From positions 1 through 64,000 of the forward strand of contig NZ_JAENGP010000012.1 of the NCBI RefSeq assembly GCF_016595155.1: a stretch of 64,000 bases of DNA, written 5' to 3'. The position numbers and the translations under genes are program-made. Of this stretch, positions 44,955 to 52,647 are shown in pieces. Every line of letters begins with the position of its first letter. The first letter of the stretch is position 1. The DNA comes from Advenella mandrilli. Its GTDB lineage: Bacteria; Pseudomonadota; Gammaproteobacteria; Burkholderiales; Burkholderiaceae_B. The notes beneath the pieces were generated by a model. It did no database searches and was not told the DNA's origin. It saw only the letters and a program-made list of their open reading frames with translations.

Positions 44955-45398
44955 TTAACTGATTCGTTTGATAAGGCTTGCCCAGTGGCTAACGCCTTGT
45001 GCAATTAGCTGGTGCGATGTCTCAAACGCAGCACGGTCTTTTCGGTAGGGGTCGGCAATTTCGGTTTTTTGGCTGGGGCCGGTGTGGCCCAGGCAGTGTA
45101 CTTTGCCACGGGTGAAGGGGTATTTTTGTTCCAGCTCTTGTTTGTGGGCGGTTTCCATCACCAGAATTAAATCTGCCTGGGTGCACATATAGCTGCTGAT
45201 TTGCTGGGCCCTGTGGGCGGAAATGTCCAGCCCGTGTTCCAGGGCAATTTCCTGGGCGGTTTTGTCTGCCTCGTGCCCGCTTAGGGCGGCCAGGCCGGCC
45301 GACCAGATGTTTTTTTCGGGCAGGGCGGCCTTCAGCAGGGCTTCCGCTACCGGGCTGCGGCAGATGTTGCCAATACAAACGGTAAGAATGTTGTTCAT
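44955..45398 (-). CDS. wzb: low-molecular-weight protein tyrosine phosphatase, Wzb
   Basis: The 147-residue phosphatase has the P-loop VCIGNICRSPVAEALL (C-x5-R-S) at residues 7-22 and the acid DPYRKD near 118. It removes phosphate from the Wzc tyrosine tail, allowing cycles of polymerisation. It lies 11 bases after wza and 58 bases before wzc, the standard order. Confidence 0.95.
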   Translation of the reverse strand: MNNILTVCIGNICRSPVAEALLKAALPEKNIWSAGLAALSGHEADKTAQEIALEHGLDISAHRAQQISSYMCTQADLILVMETAHKQELEQKYPFTRGKVHCLGHTGPSQKTEIADPYRKDRAAFETSHQLIAQGVSHWASLIKRIS

Positions 45399-45409
45399 TA
45401 CTGCTATGT

Positions 45410-46525
45410 TTAGTCGGTGGCGTTTACAGTAGATACAACGGCACCGTAACTAGGCAGAATGTTGCTGATGACACGGTTCCAGCGAACTACGCGGGCGGGG
45501 TCAACATACACCATGTCTTGTGGTTTTAGCTGGAAGCCACTGGCAAGGATAAGGGCAGTAGGAGAATTTGCGTTCAGGTGGAAAATTTCAGCCTGTTCCT
45601 GCTTGCCTTTGCGAATCACGTACACCTGGCCGGGGTTACTGGCAATAGAGGTACCGCCCGCTTCACCCAGGGCCTGGGCCAGGGTAAGCTGGCCGTCGTT
45701 CATGACCAAGGCTTGTGGTTTTAAGACTTCGCCTATCATGAACACTTTGGCGCGGTCGCGGTTGTTGACGCGCAGCATGTCACCGTTTTTAAGCATGATG
45801 CGGTTGGGGTTAATACCCTGGGCTGTCATTTTGGCCAGGTTGATGACCGTTTCTTTGCCATTGCGGGTTAACACAATGGAAGAACGGTCTGCATTTTGGG
45901 TAAGTCCGCCTGCACGGTTAAGGGCTTCGGGCAGGGTCATGGGGATGTCGTTCAGGTTTTGCAGGCCGGGGGTTCTTACTTCACCGTCCAGGTAAACGCG
46001 GCTGTTGCGGTAAGACTGTACGCGTACGGTTAGCTGTGGGTCTGTAATGTAGGTGGCCAGGGTTTTGGTTAGTTTTTCGCGAATTTGCAGTTCGGTCAGG
46101 CCCGATACTTTAACGGCACCGGCAAACGGGAACTGGATGCGGCCATCTGAGCTTACGTTGTAGCCATTACCCACGTTGCTGCCTTCCGTGCTGGCAGCGC
46201 CTGTAGCACCTGACAGGGACAGTTCAGGGTGATCCCACACAATAATGTTCAGGACGTCACCCGGGCCTACGGTGTAGGCGGTGGGGTTGCCAAACAGGTG
46301 GTTAACGTTGGTAATGACGGGCTGGTTCAGGGTTTGTTGTTTAATAAGGGCTGCATCTATGGTTATTAAGGCACCGGCGGGGGCTTCACCGTCTTTTAGC
46401 TGTTCGTTATTGTCCAGTTCATTTTGGACAGAGCCGGGACCACCCATGTACATGCCGGGTGCCATGGCGCAGGCAGAAAGGGCAACAGAGGTGACAGCTA
46501 ACAGTAAAGTTGTTTTTATACGCAT
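45410..46525 (-). CDS. wza: Wza-type outer-membrane polysaccharide export lipoprotein
   Basis: The 371-residue protein has a lipoprotein signal (TSVALSACAMAPG, lipobox L-S-A-C with Cys19), a polysaccharide export domain (YTVGPGDVLNIIVWDHPELS near 85-105) and SLBB repeats. It ends with an amphipathic segment (VVRWNRVISNILPS) like the helix that forms the Wza outer-membrane pore. It is the first structural gene of the capsule operon, 480 bases downstream of the RfaH-like gene. Confidence 0.95.
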   Translation of the reverse strand: MRIKTTLLLAVTSVALSACAMAPGMYMGGPGSVQNELDNNEQLKDGEAPAGALITIDAALIKQQTLNQPVITNVNHLFGNPTAYTVGPGDVLNIIVWDHPELSLSGATGAASTEGSNVGNGYNVSSDGRIQFPFAGAVKVSGLTELQIREKLTKTLATYITDPQLTVRVQSYRNSRVYLDGEVRTPGLQNLNDIPMTLPEALNRAGGLTQNADRSSIVLTRNGKETVINLAKMTAQGINPNRIMLKNGDMLRVNNRDRAKVFMIGEVLKPQALVMNDGQLTLAQALGEAGGTSIASNPGQVYVIRKGKQEQAEIFHLNANSPTALILASGFQLKPQDMVYVDPARVVRWNRVISNILPSYGAVVSTVNATD

Positions 46526-46662
46526 GGGTTCAAATTATTTGTTAATAGGTTGTCTTGGGCAATGTTGGCATTTTGCTTTTATTGTACTGGGGGGCCAAAT
46601 TGGTTATGAAGCGAAATTATAGACGTTTTATGGGCCTGTTTGCACAATTGCAAAGTATTCAG

Positions 46663-46675
46663 GCAGGCTACCGCA
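46663..46675 (-). promoter_or_regulatory. ops-like element in the capsule leader
   Basis: The minus strand reads TGCGGTAGCCTGC, 11 of 13 identical to the E. coli ops core GGCGGTAGCGTGC that recruits RfaH to paused polymerase. It is about 140 bases upstream of wza and the gene just upstream encodes an RfaH/NusG-like protein, so function is plausible. Confidence 0.65.
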
Positions 46676-46704
46676 ATGTTTTCATGTGTTTTCATGAAAA
46701 CATT
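46675..46704 (-). other. perfect 12-bp hairpin immediately upstream of the ops-like element
   Basis: AATGTTTTCATG and CATGAAAACATT pair exactly around a 6-base loop, ending where the ops-like sequence begins. It would fold in the RNA just before polymerase reaches ops and may help the pause. It lacks a U-run, so it is not a normal terminator. Confidence 0.65.
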
Positions 46705-46747
46705 GGCTTAAATTCTGGTTGTGATGCTGCGGGGCAATAAAGGGCTT

Positions 46748-46773
46748 ACCCCAAGTCTTGTATAAGACGGGGT
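46748..46773. other. second hairpin in the wza leader
   Basis: ACCCC-AA-GTCTT / AAGAC-GGGGT around GTAT forms a strong stem with a two-base bulge and no T-run. The rest of the 46526-47007 leader is A+T-rich and shows no gene. A long structured leader upstream of ops is usual for RfaH-controlled operons. Confidence 0.5.
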
Positions 46774-47007
46774 TTAGTTTAGGTGAAAATGTAAAGAAAT
46801 GATATGTTTCAGGTTTTATTTTCTGAAGTTGTTGTTTTTTCAACCTGATTTTGCGCGTAAATGTATTGATTTGTTTTAATTATTGGCTTTTTTAGGTTTT
46901 TTTGTGCTTTTTAGACAGCGTTTTGTAAATGTTGTTACTTGAAATATTATTGAAATATGCAATTAAAACAGGTTCTTATGATTGGTTTTTTACTGTTTTT
47001 GATGGCT

Positions 47008-47595
47008 TTAAATAATGTCAAGCTGATTCAGTTCAAGCTTAATGGTTTTAGGGCGGCCCAGTATTTCCAGCAACACGATAACCCGTTTACTTGACGCGGT
47101 TTGCACCAGGCCTTCCAGCCCCTGCAGGGGGGTGTTGTGGTTAAGTTTAACTTTGGTGCCGGGTTTTAAGGGGCTGATGTCGTCAAAACTGGCCTGGTTA
47201 CGGTACTGTTCAAATTCCTGTATGGCGGCGATGAGTGAGCATGGCATGGTGGCCAGTTCTATGCCAAAGCGCACCAGCGTAACTATGCCGCGTGTGTGTT
47301 GGGCTTTGTTAATGGCCTGTTCTTTGCGGGTTTGCTGCAAGAAGATGTAGCGCGGAAACATGGGTTCGTGTATTACCAGGATTTCCTGGTTAAGGGCATT
47401 TTTGGCCGGTTTTTTAAGTTTTTTGTAGCGCGGCAGGTAGGCGTTGAAGTCTTGCTGTAAAAGGTTACTTAAGGCGTATTCTTCTTGCCGGGGTTTGGTG
47501 TAGGCAACATACCACGGGAAAGCGGCAGGCTCGCAGGTTTCTTGCGCTGGGGTGGTACTGGGGTTTTCCGGGGCAGGTTGATTGGCTTGTCTCAT
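47008..47595 (-). CDS. RfaH/NusG-family transcription antiterminator
   Basis: The 195-residue protein has the NusG N-terminal fold (FPWYVAYTKPRQEEYALSNL near 27-46, VIHEPMFPRYIFLQ near 74-87) and a KOW-like C-terminal domain (LKPGTKVKLNHNTPLQGLEG, VIVLLEILGRP). The basic YLPRYKKLKKP insertion resembles RfaH rather than general NusG. It is transcribed toward wza and probably binds the ops-like site to carry polymerase through the 24-kb capsule operon. The exact name is not certain. Confidence 0.88.
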   Translation of the reverse strand: MRQANQPAPENPSTTPAQETCEPAAFPWYVAYTKPRQEEYALSNLLQQDFNAYLPRYKKLKKPAKNALNQEILVIHEPMFPRYIFLQQTRKEQAINKAQHTRGIVTLVRFGIELATMPCSLIAAIQEFEQYRNQASFDDISPLKPGTKVKLNHNTPLQGLEGLVQTASSKRVIVLLEILGRPKTIKLELNQLDII

Positions 47596-47688
47596 AAATT
47601 GCTGTTTTTGTTTGCTTATGGGTAGTGTAGCAATATCTGGAAGATGAAGCGATAATCTGAATTGTTTTGTAACGTATTGTGGGGTCTG

Positions 47689-47801
47689 GTTCCCATGCTC
47701 CTGCGTGAGAGCCGGTTGTGTTGGGAAGCGGTTGTGTTTTGCGTGGGTGGGTAGGCAGGGGCGTGTGAATGGGAACGAGAAGAGGGCCGGTGGGCAGGAG
47801 C
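47689..47801. repeat. short inverted-repeat pieces upstream of tRNA-Arg
   Basis: GTTCCCATGCTCCTGCGTG (47689-47707) is matched further on by its complements ATGGGAAC (47769-47776) and GCAGGAGC (47794-47801). These look like interrupted or rearranged copies of the palindromic repeat seen at 47998-48029. No gene is evident in 47596-47890 apart from this and the tRNA promoter. Confidence 0.5.
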
Positions 47802-47845
47802 GTGGTTGACCGGGGATAAATTAACAGTGATAAAACGCTTGTTGC

Positions 47846-47874
47846 TTGTTTGAAATTTATTCTAATGCTATATT
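47846..47874 (+). promoter_or_regulatory. putative promoter of the tRNA-Arg gene
   Basis: TTGTTT (47846-47851), a 17-base spacer and TATATT (47869-47874) preceded by TG (extended -10) place the start about 10 bases before the mature tRNA. Confidence 0.5.
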
Positions 47875-47890
47875 AGCGGGCTGATTGCGT

Positions 47891-47965
47891 GTCCCTGTAG
47901 TTCAATGGATAGAACGGGTTCCTCCTAAGAATCAGATCCAGGTTCGATTCCTGGTGGGGACGCCA
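47891..47965 (+). tRNA. tRNA-Arg, anticodon CCT
   Basis: A complete cloverleaf can be folded. The acceptor stem is GTCCCTG/TGGGGAC, the D stem GTTC/GAAC, the anticodon stem GGTTC/GAATC around loop CTCCTAA (anticodon CCT, reading AGG), and the T stem CCAGG/CCTGG around TTCGATT. The 3' CCA is encoded. tRNA-Arg(CCT) genes are frequent integration sites, but no att duplication or integrase is seen here. Confidence 0.95.
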
Positions 47966-47997
47966 TCTTGCTAATAATTATAAAGACGATTCTATTC

Positions 47998-48029
47998 GTT
48001 CCCATGCGTTGCATTACTTGCATGGGAAC
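47998..48029. repeat. palindromic repeat downstream of tRNA-Arg
   Basis: GTTCCCATGC and GCATGGGAAC form a 10-bp perfect stem with a 12-base loop. The same arms occur upstream of the tRNA at 47689-47776, so this is a REP-like intergenic repeat. It could also act as a weak terminator between the tRNA and the convergent lysR gene. Confidence 0.65.
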
Positions 48030-48049
48030 CAGAATTTTGCTGATCTATT

Positions 48050-48940
48050 TTAATAAAAAAGCTGAAGTACAAAGTCAATAAAACTTGTCACCTTGGGTGC
48101 CGGTGCACGGTGTGGGTACACCAGTGAAAGCGATGTGTCGTGGTCAGAAAGTTGTACTTCATAGTCGCTTAAAATTATTTGTAGTTCCTGCCGTTTGCAT
48201 GCTTCATGCACAAGCCATTCAGGCAAGACAGCGATGCCTAATCCGTTCAGGGTACTTGAAAATAATGCAGTGCCTGTGTCTACTCTTAAGTTACCCGAGA
48301 TTTTAACGCTGGTTTCTTCTTGCCCACGCAGAAAAGTCCATTCATTGGGGTAGTGCAAGGCAGAATAAACCAGGCAGTTGTGGCGTACCAAGTCTTGGGG
48401 TTGAGTGGGGATGCCTTTCTTTTTAAAGTATTTTGGGCTGCCGCAAATAACACGGCGCGGAGAGGCCAGCGGGCGTGCAATTAGTCCGGAGTCATCCAGT
48501 TTTCCACGCCATATGGCGACATCCACTTTTTCAGCCAACAGGTCTGCCCGTTCTTCGGTGAGCGAGAGGTCTACCGTGAGGCTGGGGTGCTTGTTTAAAA
48601 AGCGCGGCAGGGCAGGTAAAATAAGGTTGGAACCCACTGATCTGGCCGTGTGAACACGAATGGCGCCCCGCATTTCCTGTTGTTGCGACTTGACGCCCAG
48701 CTTTGCTTCGTCTACCGATTGGAGAATGTTGATGGCGTCGTTGTAAAACCGTTGCCCGGCTTCGGTTAGCACGACTTGCCGGGTCGTGCGGTTAAGCAGC
48801 CGGACACCCAGTTCTTCTTCCAGCCGGGTAACGGTTCTGGCCACGGTACTGGTAGACTGCCCCAGCAACCGTCCCACTTTTGAAAAGCTTCCGTTTTTTG
48901 CTACCCGAACAAATACCTTGTATGCGGCTAATTCATCCAT
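48050..48940 (-). CDS. LysR-type transcriptional regulator
   Basis: The 296-residue protein begins MDELAAYKVFVRVAKNGSFS with the winged helix QSTSTVARTVTRLEEELGVR, followed by a LysR substrate domain of the DsdC/CrgA-like branch (GLIARPLASPRRVICGSPKY). It is encoded 77 bases downstream of a Bug receptor gene on the same strand. It may respond to the substrate carried by that receptor and control the divergent monooxygenase operon. Confidence 0.92.
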   Translation of the reverse strand: MDELAAYKVFVRVAKNGSFSKVGRLLGQSTSTVARTVTRLEEELGVRLLNRTTRQVVLTEAGQRFYNDAINILQSVDEAKLGVKSQQQEMRGAIRVHTARSVGSNLILPALPRFLNKHPSLTVDLSLTEERADLLAEKVDVAIWRGKLDDSGLIARPLASPRRVICGSPKYFKKKGIPTQPQDLVRHNCLVYSALHYPNEWTFLRGQEETSVKISGNLRVDTGTALFSSTLNGLGIAVLPEWLVHEACKRQELQIILSDYEVQLSDHDTSLSLVYPHRAPAPKVTSFIDFVLQLFY

Positions 48941-49017
48941 TTCTTTTGTTTGTCTCCTTTCAGAAAATTATACGCCGGAGGCAAGCTTTATTGGTGGGCA
49001 GGTATTGGCGTGTGTAT

Positions 49018-50001
49018 TTAATGGGCGACCAGGTTAATTTTTTTTGCCATGTCGGTGTAGCGTTGCACGTCACTGCGGATTTTTTCCAGGGCTTCTTCGG
49101 GCGTACTTACTTTTACAATATTGCCCTGTTTTTCTATGGTGTTTCTAACGCTTGGGTCATTGAAGCTGGCCAGTACGGCATCGTGAACTTTTTTAACGGT
49201 TTCTGCCGGCATTTTGCTTGGGCCCAGCACGGCCATCCAGACATCCATAATGAAGTTGGGAAAGCCCTGTTCGGCAAAGGTCGGGATTTCTGGCGCAGCC
49301 ACAATGCGCTGTTCGGTTAGCAGGCCAATACTGCGTAGCGCATTGCTTTTGATGTGGCCATGAACCGGTGGTAATGCAGACACGGCAAAGTCTATTTGGC
49401 CCGCCACTAAGTCGGTCACCATGGGGCCCACGCCTTTGTATGGGATGTGATTTAATTTAACGCCAATTTCCTGGGCGATCATTTCAACCGCCAAATGCAA
49501 GGTTGTGCCAGGGCCGCTAGAGCCAAAGTTCAACTGGCCGCCTTTTTGTTTAAGCAATTCAATAAATTCTTCGGCATTGGTGGCATCGATTCGTTTGCTA
49601 TTAACCACCAGCACCAAAGGGATGGAGCCCACCATGGCAATGGGGGTGAAGTCTTCAACCGCATTGTACGGCGGGCTTCGCATAAGCAGCGGGGCGGTAA
49701 CCATGTTGTTGGTTTGAAAGGCCAGAACCGAGCCATCGGGGGCCGAGCGGGCCAGGGTTTGCATGGCAATAATACTGCCGGCACCGGCAATGTTTTCAAC
49801 CACAAGGGGCGAGTTCAGTTGTTTGGAAATAGCGGGTTGTGTAAGGCGCGCGACGGCGTCAATACTGGAACCGGCAGAAGAAGCCACAATGAACCGGGTG
49901 GAGCGTTCAAATTGTGCATAGGCAAGGGAGGGAAGGGCGGGGATGCAGGCCAGCATGGCAAGAATGCGCCGGCGCGTAAATTTTTGAGGGTGATGTTTCA
50001 T
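49018..50001 (-). CDS. Bug-family substrate-binding protein, Tat-type signal
   Basis: ATG 50001 is chosen because AGGAGA lies eight bases upstream; a longer reading overlaps the divergent gene. The 327-residue product starts with a basic TRRRILAML segment (twin-arginine-like) and a hydrophobic core ending SLAYA. Bug motifs are FIVASSAGSSIDAVARL, TLARSAPDGSVLAFQ and NHIPYKGVGPMVTDLVAGQI. It is divergent from the flavin monooxygenase gene with overlapping start codons. Confidence 0.92.
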   Translation of the reverse strand: MKHHPQKFTRRRILAMLACIPALPSLAYAQFERSTRFIVASSAGSSIDAVARLTQPAISKQLNSPLVVENIAGAGSIIAMQTLARSAPDGSVLAFQTNNMVTAPLLMRSPPYNAVEDFTPIAMVGSIPLVLVVNSKRIDATNAEEFIELLKQKGGQLNFGSSGPGTTLHLAVEMIAQEIGVKLNHIPYKGVGPMVTDLVAGQIDFAVSALPPVHGHIKSNALRSIGLLTEQRIVAAPEIPTFAEQGFPNFIMDVWMAVLGPSKMPAETVKKVHDAVLASFNDPSVRNTIEKQGNIVKVSTPEEALEKIRSDVQRYTDMAKKINLVAH

Positions 50002-51775
50002 GTTAGTTGTCTCCTGGTCGCTCGTTCTGGCAGAAGAACAAATTAGCGACGACGAGCAGGTTAATAACTGGCTTTCTGCCTTTGAGCGCGCATTGAAAAA
50101 AGAGGATGCTGATGGCATTGCCGCGCTGTTTTCAGCTGAATGCCATTGGCGCGATATGTTTGCTTTCACATGGAATATTTCCCCTTGCGAAGGACAGGGC
50201 CAGATTGTGGCGCAACTGTTAGAGAACCAGCCACGCGTACAGGCACGCATGTTCTCCATTGCAAAAGATAGTATTGCCCCGCGCAGGGTCAAGCGGATTG
50301 GCGTTGAAGTGATAGAGGCGATTATCTCTTTTGAAACCGCTTTCAGCCGGGGTAAAGGGGTGATACGGCTACTGCCTGAACAGGGTAAAGTCTGGGTTTT
50401 CATGACTTCGTTGCAAGAATTGATTGGTCACGAAGAAAAGATTGGTGCCAATCGCCCGGATGGGTCCGAGTCTATGCGTGAGTTTGGCGGGCCCAACTGG
50501 GCCGATCGTCGGGAACAGGAGCTGCGTTTTGAAGACCGTGACCCGGTGGTGCTGATTGTGGGGGCGGGCCAAAGCGGGCTGACCATGGCGGCCAGGCTGC
50601 GGGCTTTGGGGGTAGAGGCTTTATGTGTTGACAGGCACGAAAGGGTTGGGGACAGCTGGCGCAAACGTTACCACTCTTTGGCGCTGCATAATCAAGTGTC
50701 GCTGAACCAGATGGCGTATATGCCGTTTCCGGAAACCTGGCCCAAGTATATTTCCAAAGATATGGTGGCTAATTGGCTGGAGCATTATGCCTGGGCGCTG
50801 GAATGTAATGTTTGGATGAGCAGTGGGCTTGAACAGGCCAGTTACGACGAGGCCGCCGGGCATTGGCATGCCGTGGTGAAGCGAAAAGACGGCACCACCA
50901 GAAAGATGAAGCCTAAACATATTGTTTTTGCCAATGGTATTGTTGGCGCGCCAAAAATACCAAACTTGCCCGGGTTGGCTGACTTTACCGGCACCGTGCT
51001 GCACACGCACGATTACAAGTCTGGCCAGGCGTGGGCAGGTAAAAACGTGCTGGTTTTGGGAACCGGAACCAGTGGCCACGATATTGCCCAGGATTTGTTT
51101 GGGCATGGGGCGAATGTAAAAATGATACAACGCGGTGCAACGGCTATTGCCAGCCTGGATGCGGTCGGGATGGCTTATACCTCGTACTATAAAGAAGATT
51201 TGCCCATTAAGGATGCCGATCTGTTAGCCCAAAGCGTGACGTATCCGCTGGCGGTGCGTAATGCGCAGGCGGTAACCAAGCTACAGCACGAGATAGACAG
51301 GGAATTGCATGAGGGTTTGCGCGCTCGCGGCTTCAAGCTGGATTCCGCCCAGGACAACACTGGATACTTGATGAAAGTTCGGCGTACACATGCCGGCTAT
51401 TATTTCAATTGCGGGTGTTCGGATCTTATTGTTGATGGAAAAATTGGTCTTGTGCATTTCCAGGATATAGAGAAATTTGTGGCCGATGGAGCATTAATGA
51501 AAGATGGCCGTATTGAACAGGCCGATTTGATTGTTGCAGCCACCGGGTATCAAACCCAGCAGGAGGTGGTACGGGAATTGTTGGGGAATGAAGTGGCCGA
51601 CAAAGTGGGGCAAATCTGGGGCATTGATAGCACTGGCGAAGTGGCCAATATGTACAAGCCGACGGCTCAGAAAGGGCTTTGGTTTTTGGGTAGTGGCTTG
51701 TCTCAGGCGCGGATGTACACGCATTACGTTGCCCTGCAAATTAAAGGCCGTGAAATTGGCCTGATTAATGAATAA
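50000..51775 (+). CDS. flavin-containing monooxygenase with an N-terminal NTF2-like domain
   Basis: The 591-residue protein has an NTF2/SnoaL-like domain (about 20-140; WLSAFERALKKEDADGIAAL) joined to an FMO/Baeyer-Villiger-type core. The core has VLIVGAGQSGLTMAARLRAL near 180-200 (FAD site), HIVFANGIVGAPKIPNLPG and VLVLGTGTSGHDIAQDLFG near 350 (NADPH site). It would oxygenate a ketone, aldehyde or heteroatom. ATG 50000 overlaps the receptor's start on the other strand by two bases and is preceded by GAGGG. It leads a plus-strand operon with the SDR and the CMD/amidohydrolase gene. Confidence 0.9.
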   Translation: MLVVSWSLVLAEEQISDDEQVNNWLSAFERALKKEDADGIAALFSAECHWRDMFAFTWNISPCEGQGQIVAQLLENQPRVQARMFSIAKDSIAPRRVKRIGVEVIEAIISFETAFSRGKGVIRLLPEQGKVWVFMTSLQELIGHEEKIGANRPDGSESMREFGGPNWADRREQELRFEDRDPVVLIVGAGQSGLTMAARLRALGVEALCVDRHERVGDSWRKRYHSLALHNQVSLNQMAYMPFPETWPKYISKDMVANWLEHYAWALECNVWMSSGLEQASYDEAAGHWHAVVKRKDGTTRKMKPKHIVFANGIVGAPKIPNLPGLADFTGTVLHTHDYKSGQAWAGKNVLVLGTGTSGHDIAQDLFGHGANVKMIQRGATAIASLDAVGMAYTSYYKEDLPIKDADLLAQSVTYPLAVRNAQAVTKLQHEIDRELHEGLRARGFKLDSAQDNTGYLMKVRRTHAGYYFNCGCSDLIVDGKIGLVHFQDIEKFVADGALMKDGRIEQADLIVAATGYQTQQEVVRELLGNEVADKVGQIWGIDSTGEVANMYKPTAQKGLWFLGSGLSQARMYTHYVALQIKGREIGLINE

Positions 51776-51798
51776 TGAATGAATAACAAGGAGCTAAG

Positions 51799-52638
51799 AT
51801 GCTGGATTTGACGGGGAAAGTAGCCTTTGTTGCCGGGGCCGGTTCGGTGGCGGATGGTTGGGGAAATGGCCGGGCAACCGCGGTGTTGTTGGCCCGGCAG
51901 GGTGCCCGGGTTTTTGGAACAGACAGTTCTGAAGAGGCATTGGCGGGCACATCGGCCATGATGAACGCCGAGGGACTGGAAAACTGGCTTGGCCGCCGCA
52001 CGGATATGACCGCGAGCGAAGAGGTGAGGGAGGCGGTTGATGACTGTATTCGCCACTTTGGCCGGATTGATATCTTGGTGAATAATGTGGGGGGCAGTGC
52101 GCCGGGTGACCCGGTGAGCCTTTCCGAAGAAGATTGGGACAAGCAGATTGACCGTAATCTGAAAACCGCATTTTTAGGTTGCAAGCATGTGCTGCCGCAT
52201 ATGGAGCGGCAGTTTCAGGCCGATGGTAAAGGCGGTGCAATTGTGAATATTTCCAGCATTGCCAGCATGAGTTATCAGGTAGGGGGGCGTGTGCATGTGG
52301 GTTATGCGGCATCCAAAGCCGGGCTGGAATCCTTTAGCCGCGCCACGGCGATTGCGTACGTGCGTCGCGGGGTACGAGTGAATACGGTTGTGGTGGGCAT
52401 GATGGATACGCCGCTGGTGTCGCATCGATTAACCAAACAGCTGGGGGTTGGCAGTGCTGAAGAGTTGGTGGCCAAACGCAATGCGCTGGTGCCAATAGGG
52501 CGGATGGGCAATGCCTGGGATGTTGCCAACGCGGTTGTTTTTTTAGCCAGCGATGAAGCGGCTTATATTACCGCCACCCAATTGGTGGTGGATGGTGGGG
52601 TGACTGCTGGTCGCCCCGGCGCGATTGAAAATAATTAG
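51799..52638 (+). CDS. SDR-family NAD(P)-dependent oxidoreductase
   Basis: The 279-residue enzyme has a classical SDR fold: KVAFVAGAGSVADGWGNGRA for nucleotide binding, NNVGG, IVNISSIAS for the catalytic Ser, and HVGYAASKAGLESFSRATAI with the Y-x3-K pair. It oxidises an alcohol or reduces a ketone. AAGGAG precedes ATG 51799 and the gene starts 23 bases after the monooxygenase. The ketone produced here could be the monooxygenase substrate. Confidence 0.93.
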   Translation: MLDLTGKVAFVAGAGSVADGWGNGRATAVLLARQGARVFGTDSSEEALAGTSAMMNAEGLENWLGRRTDMTASEEVREAVDDCIRHFGRIDILVNNVGGSAPGDPVSLSEEDWDKQIDRNLKTAFLGCKHVLPHMERQFQADGKGGAIVNISSIASMSYQVGGRVHVGYAASKAGLESFSRATAIAYVRRGVRVNTVVVGMMDTPLVSHRLTKQLGVGSAEELVAKRNALVPIGRMGNAWDVANAVVFLASDEAAYITATQLVVDGGVTAGRPGAIENN

Positions 52639-52647
52639 GAGCAGATA

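Noticed and set aside
46555-46740. Open frame of 61 codons opposite the wza leader
   Set aside because: It spans the hairpin and ops-like element on the other strand and shows no coding character.
46526-47007. Possible riboswitch in the long wza leader
   Set aside because: The hairpins do not match any ligand-binding class I know, and RfaH/ops control explains the long leader better.
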